Of a stretch of DNA of 64,000 nucleotides, positions 1 to 9,121 are shown in pieces; within the stretch, counting starts at the first letter, position 1; each line of letters begins with the position of its first letter. The stretch is from Liolophura sinensis (taxonomy: Eukaryota; Mollusca; Polyplacophora; Chitonida; Chitonidae), in NCBI RefSeq assembly GCF_032854445.1, contig NW_027018165.1, positions 1-64,000 of the forward strand. The letters run 5' to 3'. The position numbers and the translations under genes are program-made. Below the pieces are notes generated by a model, which saw only the letters and a program-made list of their open reading frames with translations, was not told where the DNA came from and made no database searches.

Positions 1-3000
1 CTAATATAATGAATACAATGTTCATTTTGTAACTGATGATGTTTATATAATGATTACAATATTCATCTTGTAACTAAATATGCTTATGTATTGATTACAG
101 TGTCCATTTTGCAACTGAGCATGCTTTTATACTTACAATGTCCACCTTGTAACTGAGCATGTTTTTATAAAGATTACAATGTTCACCTTGTAACTGAACA
201 TGCTTTTATAATGATTACAATGTTCATCTTGTAATTGAACGTGCTAATATAATGAATACAATGTTTACTTTGTAACTGATGATGTTATTATAATGATTAC
301 AATATTCATCTTGTAAGTGAATATGCTAATGTAATGATTACAATGTCCATTTTGCAACTGAGCATGCTTGTATACTGATTACAATGTTCACCTTGTAACT
401 GTTTATGTTTTTATAATGATTACAATGTTCATCTTCTAACTGAACATGCAATTATAAGGATTACAATGTTCACTTTGTAACTGAACATGCTATTACAATG
501 ATTACATTGTTCACCTTGTAACTGAGCGCATTATTATAATGATTACAATGTTCATCTTGTAACTGAATATCCTATTGTAATGATTACAATGTCCATTTTG
601 CAACTGAGGATGCTTGTATACTGATTACAATGTTCACCTTGCAACTGATGATGTTTTTAGAATGATTACAATGTTCACTTTGTAACTGAACATGCAATTA
701 TAAGGATTACAATGTTCACTTTGTAACTGAACATGCTATTACAATGATTACATTGTTCACCTTGTAACTGAGCACATTATTATAATGATTACAATGTTCA
801 TCTTGTAAGTGAATATGCTAATGTAATGATTACAATATCCATTTTGCAACTGAGCGTGCTTTTATACTGATTACAATGTTCACCTTGTAACTGATGATGT
901 TTTTATAATGATTAAAATGTTCATCTTGTAACTACATATGCTATAATAATGATTACAATGTTCATCTGGTAACTACATATGCTAATATAATAATTGCAAT
1001 ATTCATTTTGTAACTGAGCATGCTATTATATTGATTACAATGGTGATTTTGTAACCGTTGACGCTATTATAATGATTACAATGTTTACTTTGTAACTGAA
1101 CATGCTATTACAATGATTACAATGTTCATCTTGTAACTGAACATGCTATTATGTCGATTACAATCTTCATCTTGTAACTGAAAATAATATTATAATGATT
1201 ACAATGTTTATCTTGCAACTGAGCATGCTATTATAATGATTACATTGCTCATCTTGTATTTGAGCATGCTATTTTAACTATTACAATGTTCATCTTGTAA
1301 CTGGGCATGTTTTTATAATGATTACAATGTTCACCTTGTAACTGAGCACGCTATTGTAATGATTTCAATGTTCTCCTTGTAACTGAGCACATTATTATAA
1401 TGATTGCAATGTTCATCTTGTAACTGAATATGCTATTGCAATGATTACAATGTCCATTTTGCAACTGAGCATGCTTGTATACTGATTACAATGTTCACCT
1501 AGGAACTGATGATGTTTTTATAATGATAACAACGTTCATCTTGTAACTGAACATGCAATTATAAGGATTACAATGTTCACTTTGTAACTGAACATGCTAT
1601 TACAATGATTACAATGTTCATCTTGTAACTGAACATGCTATTATGTCGATTACAATCTTTATCTTGCAACTGAGCATGATATTATAATGATTACAATGTT
1701 CATCTTGTAATTGAACGTGCTAATATATTGAATACAATGTTCATTTTGTAACTGATGATGTTATTATAATGATTACAATATTCATCTTGTAACTGAATAT
1801 GCTTATGTAATGATTACAATGTCCATTTTGCAACTGAGCATGCTTTTATACTTACAATGTCCACCTTGTAACTGAACATGCTATTATAATGATTAGAATG
1901 TTCATCTTGTAACTGAGCATGATTTTATAAAGATTACAATGTTCACCTTGTAACTGAACATGCTTTTATAATGATTACAATGTTCATCTTGTAATTGAAC
2001 GTGCTAATTTAATGAATACAATGTTTACTTTGTAACTGATGATGTTATTATAATGATTACAATATTCATCTTGTAAGTGAATATGCTAATGTAATGATTA
2101 CAATGTTTATCTTGCAACTGAGCATGCTTGTATACTGATTACAATTTTCACCTTGCAACTGATGATGTTTTTATAATGATTACAATGTTCATCTTGTAAC
2201 TGAACATGCTATTATGTCGATTACAATCTTCATCTTGCAACTGAGCATGTTTTTAAAATGATTACTATGTTCACCTTGTAACTGAACATGCTTTTATAAT
2301 GATTACAATGTTTATCTTGTAAGTCAACGAGCTAATATAATGAATACAATGCTTATGTTGTAACTGATGATGTTATTATAATGATTACAATATTCATCTT
2401 GTAAGTGAATATGCTAATGTAATGATTACAATGTCCATTTTGCAACTGAGCATGCTTGTATACTGATTACAATGTTCACCTTGAAACTGTTTACTTTTTA
2501 TAATGATTACAATGTTCATCTTGTAACTGAACATGCAATTATAAGGATTACAATGTTCACTTTGTAACTGAAGATGCTATCACAATGATTACATTGTTCA
2601 CTTTGTAACTGAGCACATTATTATAATGATTACAATGTTCATCTTGTAAGTGAATATGCTATTGTAATGATTACAATGTCCATTTTGCAACTGAGCATGC
2701 TTGTATACTGATTACAATTTTGACTTTGCAACTGATGATGTTTTTATAATGATTACAATGTTCACTTTGAAAGTGAACATGCAATTATAAGGAATACAAT
2801 GTTCACTTTGTAACTGAACATGCTTTTACAATGATTACATTGTTCACCTTGTAACTGAGCACATTATTATAATAATTACAATGTTCATCTTGTAAGTAAA
2901 TATGCTAATGTAATGATTACAATATCCATTTTGCAACTGAGCATGCTTTTATACTGATTACAATGTTCACTTGTAACTGATGATGTTTTTATAATGATTA

Positions 3001-3759
3001 CAATGTTCATCTTGTAACTACATATGCTATAATAATGATTACAATGTTCATCTTGTAATGAAACATGCTAATATAATGATTGAAATATTCATTTTGTAAC
3101 TGAGCATGCTATTATATTGATTACAATGGTGATTTTGTAACCGTTGACGCTATTATAATGATTACAATGTTTACTTTGTAACTGAACATGCTATTACAAT
3201 GATTACAATGTTCATCTTGTAACTGAACATGCTATTATGTCGATTACAGTATTCATCTTGTAACTGAAAATGATATTTTAATGATTACAATGTTTATCTT
3301 GCAACTGAGCATGCTATTATAATGATTACAATGTTCACTTCGTAACTGATCATGCTATTTTAACTATTACATTGTTCATCTTGTAACTGGGCATGTTTTT
3401 ATAATGATTACAATGTTCATCTTGTAACTGAGCACGCTTTTGTAATGATTACAATGTTCACCTTCTAACTGAGCACATGATTATAATGATTACAATGTTC
3501 ATCTTGTAACTGAATATGCTATTGTAATGATTACAATGTCCATTTTGCAACTGAGCATGCTTGTATACTGATTACAATGTTCACCTTGCAACTGATGATG
3601 TTTTTATAATGATTACAATGTTCATCTTGTAACTGAACATGCAATTATAAGGATTACAATGTTCACTTTGTAACTTAACATGCTATTACAATGATTACAA
3701 TGCTCATTTTGTAACTGAACATGCTATTATGTCGATTACAATCTTCATCTTGTATGTCG
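1..3759. repeat. 41-bp satellite array, block 0 (left end cut by window)
   Basis: Head-to-tail monomers of about 41 bp run from the window edge to cassette 1. A monomer close to consensus is at 1114-1154. Landmarks of the monomer are TGATTACAAT, then TTGTAAC, then CATGC and an ATTATAAT-like segment. Monomers differ at set positions (TGTTCA/TGTCCA, GTAAC/GCAAC, GAACATGC/GAGCATGC, GATGATG), and these variants recur in a fixed order, which defines the higher-order repeat. The start of the window matches sequence beginning at 9868, 19722, 33075 and 46840. A landmark CACCTAGGAACTG monomer lies at 1496. The last 5 bases before the cassette (TGTCG) are not monomer. Stops occur in all frames because 41 is not a multiple of three. 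No gene seen. Confidence 0.97.
1114..1154. repeat. Representative 41-bp satellite monomer
   Basis: This monomer contains two interleaved perfect inverted repeats. TTACAA (1117-1122) pairs with TTGTAA (1131-1136), and TGTTCA (1123-1128) pairs with TGAACA (1138-1143). The two stems overlap in a-b-a'-b' order, so as simple hairpins they exclude each other. A TAATGATTA-type short palindrome spans many monomer junctions. Forty-one bases is close to four helical turns of B-DNA. Any binding or structural role is inference. Confidence 0.9.
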
Positions 3760-3771
3760 CTGTGCAACTGA
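3760..3771. repeat. Target-site duplication, left copy (cassette 1)
   Basis: CTGTGCAACTGA is repeated exactly at 4134-4145 across the SINE. The same pair flanks every SINE in the window. The word is close to the satellite segment TTGCAACTGAGC, so the SINE seems to have landed in a diverged monomer. Confidence 0.9.
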
Positions 3772-4020
3772 GTGAGTGAGTGCTTGGGGTTTAACGTCGT
3801 ATCTAAACAATTTTTCAGTCATATGACGACGAAGGAATCATTAGGGTGCATGCACGTGTAATGTGCCTCCTTGTTGCAGGACGGATTTTCACCGCTCTTT
3901 TATTTAGTGCTGCATAACTGAGACGACTTACCGAAGGCAAGTAAGCCGCCCCGCCCGAGCCATTATGCTGAAACGGGTCAACCAGTCGTTGCACTATACC
4001 CTTCATGCTGAACGCCAAAC

Positions 4021-4040
4021 GAGGAAGTTACAACTTCCTC
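4021..4040 (-). other. Perfect 9-bp-stem hairpin within the SINE body (copy 1)
   Basis: GAGGAAGTTACAACTTCCTC is a 9-bp inverted repeat around two bases. B and C class copies read GAGGAAGTCACAACTTCCTC, which leaves an 8-bp stem and a 4-base loop. It sits just inside the tRNA-like head. It could fold in SINE RNA; a function is not shown. Confidence 0.75.
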
Positions 4041-4057
4041 TTTTAAAGTCTTAGGTG

Positions 4058-4133
4058 TGACTCGACCAAGGATTGATCCTGGATCTACCGGTCCCGAAGC
4101 GGACGCTCTACCAACTGTGCTATCCGGGCCGGT
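4058..4133 (-). promoter_or_regulatory. tRNA-like head with internal Pol III A and B boxes (copy 1)
   Basis: On the minus strand the A box TAGCACAGTTGG (4122-4111) fits the TRGCNNAGYNGG consensus. The B box GGATCAATCC (4079-4070) is one base short of GGTTCGANTCC and has T3 changed to A. The spacing of about 31 bp between boxes is normal for a tRNA. The B-box damage is shared by all 13 copies, so it predates amplification and probably weakens TFIIIC binding. The head is not a functional tRNA gene. The head occupies the equivalent high-coordinate end of every other SINE listed. Confidence 0.8.
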
Positions 4134-4145
4134 CTGTGCAACTGA
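4134..4145. repeat. Target-site duplication, right copy (cassette 1)
   Basis: This is an exact match to 3760-3771. It marks the boundary between the tRNA-like head of the SINE and the 883-bp spacer. Confidence 0.9.
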
Positions 4146-5028
4146 CGATCAGATAACATTTATCTGTAAAGACATGTATGTCTCTGCGCCATTTACTGTA
4201 CCTATGTCTTTCACTTCAGGCAAACCTTAGTCCTCCCATACATAACCCCACCTGACAAGGCTCCTACTCAGGCTATTTTATTTCCTAGTGAAAGGAAGGC
4301 TTTAAGCAAACATGTCTGTACATATAATATTAGTGGAGCGAGTTTTCAGTAATCCACAATTAACATATAACAGACCTATCAAAACCCTCACAGAATCCAA
4401 ACGAAGTCCACCGTAAGCACTCTGGAAAAAACATATTAGGAGCTCAAGTACGTCTATATCGCATTTGTTATTTCATTTCTAACATGATGAGATCACAGAG
4501 CTGTTACATTTATCTGTCAAAACCGTTAGTTTAATAAGTTACATATTTGTCCTGAAAGAAAGAGACAAAGTTATTGATCTCATTAACGTACGTGTACCTG
4601 CCGACGAGCATCAGTTACCATTGTCAGCAAGACTAGTCCCGATATAGAAAAACCGCAGAGAAAACCATCAAAGAATTGGGGTCGAATTTTCTGATCTTAT
4701 TGCAGTCAGATTAATTTCACAGATATCGTATTCTACACATTTGGCCCATTGCCAGTACGCTGCAAATAGGGGTGCGAAACAATGCATGTATTTTTCATTG
4801 AGGAATGAAGAAAATGGTTTTAAAAAAGGACAAACTTAAGTTCTCTTAAATATGCATACCTGTAGTTTCCGTTTTGAAAGGCTAAACAGTCTAACAAAGG
4901 GCCATTTGACTTAAGAACATGCCTATTACAATATTACATGTAATTAACATAAATACGATATGATGGCGTTTAGTTAAACTAAGGTGAATATACCAGAGTT
5001 TGGAAGCGATTTATTCTAAAAATAATTC
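4146..5028. repeat. Unrecognised 883-bp spacer, copy 1 (subtype 1, A-type 5' part)
   Basis: This is single-copy-looking sequence locked to the SINE in every cassette. There is no long open frame in any direction, no terminal inverted repeats, and no family I recognise. Small features are an AGACAT/ATGTCT inverted pair near its start (4170-4183), a TTCCT/AGGAA pair, and a relic satellite monomer near the end (4915-4948). A-type 5' markers are AAACATGTCTGTACATATAATATT. By eye I see no difference from the spacer of copy 3. Confidence 0.85.
4915..4948. repeat. Relic satellite monomer inside the spacer
   Basis: The segment GAACATGCCTATTACAAT, followed by ATTACATGTAATTAAC, aligns to a satellite monomer that has lost about ten internal bases. 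It lies about 80 bp before the satellite resumes. Copies 6, 8 and 12 carry a further A here (TATTAAAATATT). It suggests that old satellite sequence lies inside the cassette. Confidence 0.6.
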
Positions 5029-7844
5029 TTACAATGTTCATCTGGTAACTGAACATGCTATTATAATGATTACATTGCTCATCTTGTAACTGAGCACGCT
5101 ATTATACTGATTACAATGTTCATCTTGTAACTGGGCATACTAGTGTAATAATTAAAATATTAATTTTGTAACTGAGCATGCTATTATACTGATTACAATG
5201 TTGATCTTGTAACTGAACATGCTATTATAATGATTACAATGTTCATGTTGTAACTGAGCATGCTATTATACGAATTACAATTTTCATCTTGTAATTGAGC
5301 ATGCTATTATAATGATTACATTGCTCATCTTGTATTTGAGCATGCTATTTTAACTATTACAATGTTCATCTTGTAACTGGGCATGTTTTTATAATGATTA
5401 CAATGTTCACCTTGTAACTGAGCACGCTATTGTAATGATTTCAATGTTCTCCTTGTAACTGAGCACATTATTATAATGATTGCAATGTTCATCTTGTAAC
5501 TGAATATGCTATTGCAATGATTACAATGTCCATTTTGAAACTGAGCATGCTTGTATACTGATTACAATGTTCACCTAGGAACTGATGATGTTTTTATAAT
5601 GATAACAACGTTCATCTTGTAACTGAACATGCAATTATAAGGATTACAATGTTCACTTTGTAACTGAACATGCTATTACAATGATTACAATGTTCATCTT
5701 GTAACTGAACATGCTATTATGTCGATTACAATCTTTATCTTGCAACTGAGCATGATATTATAATGATTACAATGTTCATCTTGTAATTGAACGTGCTAAT
5801 ATATTAAATACAATGTTCATTTTGTAACTGATGATGTTATTATAATGATTACAATATTCATCTTGTAACTAAATATGCTTATGTAATGATTACAATGTCC
5901 ATTTTGCAACTGAGCATGCTTTTATACTTACAATGTCCACCTTGTAACTGAACATGCTATTATAATGATTAGAATGTTCATCTTGTAACTGAGCATGATT
6001 TTATTATAATGATTACAATGTTCACCTTGTAACTGAACATGCTTTTATAATGATTACAATGTTCATCTTGTAATTGAACGTGCTAATATAATGAATACAA
6101 TGTTTACTTTGTAACTGATGATGTTATTATAATGATTACAATATTCATCTTGTAAGTGAATATGCTAATGTAATGATTACAATGTTTATCTTGCAACTGA
6201 GCATGCTTGTATACTGATTACAATGTTCACCTTGCAACTGATGATGTTTTTATAATGATTACAATGTTCATCTTATAACTGAACATGCTATTATGTCGAT
6301 TACAATCTTCATCTTGCAACTGAGCATGTTTTTAAAATGATTACTATGTTCACCTTGTAGCTGAACATGCTTTTATAATGATTACAATGTTTATCTTGTA
6401 AGTCAACGAGCTAATATAATGAATACAATGTTTACATTGTAACTGATGATGTTATTATAATAATTACAATATTCATCTTGTAAGTGAATATGCTAATGTA
6501 ATGATTACAATGTCCATTTTGCAACTGAGCATGCTTGTATACTGATTACAATGTTCACCTTGTAACTGTTTATGTTTTTATAATGATTACAATGTTCATC
6601 TTGTAACTGAACATGCAATTATAAGGATTACAATGTTCACTTTGTAACTGAACATGCTATTACAATGATTACATGGTTTACCTTGTAACTGAGCGCATTA
6701 TTATAATGATTACAATGTTCATCTTGTAACTGAATATGCTATTGTAATGATTACAATGTCCATTTTGCAACTGAGCATGCTTGTATACTGATTACAATGT
6801 TCACCTTGCAACTGATGATGTTTTTAGAATGATTACAATGTTCACTTTGTAACTGAACATGCAATTATAAGGATTACAATGTTCACTTTGTAACTGAACA
6901 TGCTATTACAATGATTACATTGTTCACCTTGTAACTGAGCACATTATTATAATGATTACAATGTTCATCTTGTAAGTGAATATGCTAATGTAATGATTAC
7001 AATATCCATTTTGCAACTGAGCATGCTTTTATACTGATTACAATGTTCACCTTGTAACTGATGATGTTTTTATAATGATTAAAATGTTCATCTTGTAACT
7101 ACATATGCTATAATAATGATTACAATGTTCATCTTGTAACTACATATGCTAATATAATAATTGCAATATTCATTTTGTAACTGAGCATGCTATTATATTG
7201 ATTACAATGGTGATTTTGTAACCGTTGACGCTATTATAATGATTACAATGTTTACTTTGTAACTGAACATGCTATTACAATGATTACAATGTTCATCTTG
7301 TAACTGAACATGCTATTATGTCGATTACAATCTTCATCTTGTAACTGAAAATGATATTATAATGATTACAATGTTTATCTTGCAACTGAGCATGCTATTA
7401 TAATGATTACAATGTTCACTTCGTAACTGATCATGCTATTTTAACTATTACAATGTTCATCTTGTAACTGGGCATGTTTTTATAATGATTACAATGTTCA
7501 TCTTGTAACTGAGCACGCTATTGTAATGATTACAATGTTCACCTTGTAACTGAGCACATGATTATAATGATTACAATGTTCATCTTGTAACTGAATATGC
7601 TATTGTAATGATTACAATGTCCATTTTGCAACTGAGCATGCTTGTATACTGATTACAATGTTCACCTTGCAGCTGATGATGTTTTTATAATGATTACAAT
7701 GTTCATCTTGTAACTGAACATGCAATTATAAGGATTACAATGTTCACTTTGTAACTTAACATGCTATTACAATGATTACAATGTTCATTTTGTAACTAAA
7801 CATGCTATTATGTCGATTACAATCTTCATCTTGCATGTTTGTCG
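5029..7844. repeat. 41-bp satellite array, block 1 (2,816 bp)
   Basis: This is the reference short block between an A and a B cassette. Blocks 3 and 5 have exactly the same length. It opens with TTACAATGTTCATCTGGTAAC monomers and a marker monomer containing CATACTAGTGTAATAATT (about 5137). It has GATTTTATTATAATG near 5996, shared with block 3, where other blocks have GATTTTATAAAG. It ends with the short junction TGTTTGTCG before the B cassette. No gene seen. Confidence 0.97.
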
Positions 7845-7856
7845 CTGTGCAACTGA

Positions 7857-8226
7857 GTGAGTGAGTGAGTGAGTGCTTGGGGTTTAACGTCGTACTCAAC
7901 AATTTTTCAGTCATATGACGACGAAGGAATCATTAGGGTGCATGCACGTTTAATGTGCCTCCTTGTTGCAGGACGGATTTTCACCGCTCTTTTATTTAGT
8001 GCTGCATAACTGAGACGACTTACCGAAGGCAAGTAAGACGCCCCGCCCGAGCCATTATACTGAAACGGGTCAACCAGTCGTTGCACTATCCCCCTTCATG
8101 CTGAACGCCAAACGAGGAAGTCACAACTTCCTCTTTTAAAGTCTTAGGTGTGACTCGACCAAGGATTGATCCTGGATCTACCGGTCCCGAAGCGGACGCT
8201 CTACCAACTGTGCTATCCGGGCCGGT
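7857..8226 (-). mobile_element. tRNA-derived SINE, copy 2 (class B, 370 bp)
   Basis: The element is flanked by CTGTGCAACTGA at 7845-7856 and 8227-8238. It differs from class A by two extra GTGA tail units, GTACTCAAC in place of GTATCTAAAC, and CTATCCCCCTTC in place of CTATACCCTTC. The last change adds one base and breaks the short accidental frame present in class A. It shares AAGTAAGACGCC with copy 6 only. Confidence 0.9.
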
Positions 8227-8238
8227 CTGTGCAACTGA

Positions 8239-9121
8239 CGATCAGATAACATTTATCTGTAAAGACATGTATGTCTCTGCGCCATTTACTGTACCTATGT
8301 CTTTCACTTCAGGCAAACCTTAGTCCTCCCATACATAACCCCACCTGACAAGGCTCCTACTCAGGCTATTTTATTTCCTAGTGAAAGGAAGGCTTTAAGC
8401 ATACATGTTTGTATATATAATGTTAGTGGAGCGAGTTTTCAGTAATCCACAATTAACATATAACAGACCTATCAAAACCCTCACAGAATCCAAACGAAGT
8501 CCACCGTAAGCACTCTGGAAAAAACATATTAGGAGCTCAAGTACGTCTATATCGCATTTTTTATTTCATTTCTAACATGATGAGATCACAGAGCTGTTAC
8601 ATTTATCTGTCAAAACCGTTAGTTTAATAAGTTACATATTTGTCCTGAAAGAAAGAGACAAAGTTATTGATCTCATTAACGTACGTGTACCTGCCGACGA
8701 GCATGAGTTACCATTGTCAGCAAGACTAGTCCCGATATAGAAGAACCGTAGAGAAAACCATCAAAGAATTGGGGTCGAATTTTCTGATCTTATTGCAGTC
8801 AGATTAATTTCACAGATATCGTATTCTACACATTTGGCCCATTGCCAGTACGCTGCAAATAGGGGTGCGAAACAATGCATGTATTTTTCATTGAGGAATG
8901 AAGAAAATGGTTTTAAAAAAGGACAAACTTAAGTTCTCTTAAATATGCATACCTGTAGTTTCCGTTTTGAAAGGCTAAACAGTCTAACAAAGGGCCACTT
9001 GACTTAAGAACATGCCTATTACAATATTACATGTAATTAACATAAATACGATATGATGGCGTTTAGTTAAACTAAGGTGAATATACCAGAGTTTGGAAGC
9101 GATTTATTCTAAAAATAATTC
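8239..9121. repeat. Unrecognised 883-bp spacer, copy 2 (B/C-type 5' part)
   Basis: It carries the B/C 5' markers ATACATGTTTGTATATATAATG and GAGCATGAG. The 3' part is subtype 1 (CATCAAAGAATT, CCAGTACGC, CACTTGACTTAAG). Length equals copy 1 although the sequence differs at scattered bases. No coding potential seen. Confidence 0.85.

Larger units (their letters stand above)
3772..4133 (-). mobile_element. tRNA-derived SINE, copy 1 (class A, 362 bp)
   Basis: The element lies between perfect 12-bp direct repeats CTGTGCAACTGA at 3760-3771 and 4134-4145, the expected mark of target-primed reverse transcription. Read on the minus strand it has a tRNA-like head (about 4133-4058), a body of about 250 bp, and a short CACT-type tail at 3772-3783. 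The A box is intact and the B box is degenerate. Body landmarks are a 9-bp-stem hairpin at 4021-4040 and a CGTCGT/ACGACG inverted pair at about 3796-3832. A SINE encodes no protein and would need LINE machinery in trans; none is present. The body resembles, from memory, widespread mollusc SINEs. Copies 1, 2, 4 and 7 share GCATAACTG where the others read GCATCACTG. Confidence 0.9.

Noticed and set aside
1-3759. A CRISPR array (short repeats at regular spacing)
   Set aside because: Monomers are directly adjacent with no unique spacers, variation is spread over the whole 41 bp, no cas genes are present, and the SINE shows a eukaryotic host.
3841-3846. TTAGGG telomere-like word
   Set aside because: It occurs once per SINE copy as part of the body, not in tandem.
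3815-4018. A 67-codon minus-strand open frame in the SINE, repeated at 13651-13854, 23537-23740, 40775-40978, 50408-50611 and 58989-59192
   Set aside because: It lies wholly inside the non-coding body of the SINE and exists only in class A copies. Class B and C copies break it by a one-base insertion in the C-run, and copy 13 has a stop. Its sameness across copies follows from recent amplification, not coding constraint.
4058-4133. A functional tRNA gene
   Set aside because: The head keeps an A box but the B box is short and altered. It runs on into a SINE body, so it is a tRNA-derived SINE head.
4146-5028. A degraded protein gene or DNA transposon in the spacer
   Set aside because: I see no long frame, no splice-compatible coding stretch, no terminal inverted repeats and no recognisable motif. 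It is left as unknown spacer.
3760-5028. A CENP-B-box-like motif marking a centromere
   Set aside because: By eye I could not find a match to the box in the SINE, spacer or monomers. A centromeric role stays open but has no sequence support here.
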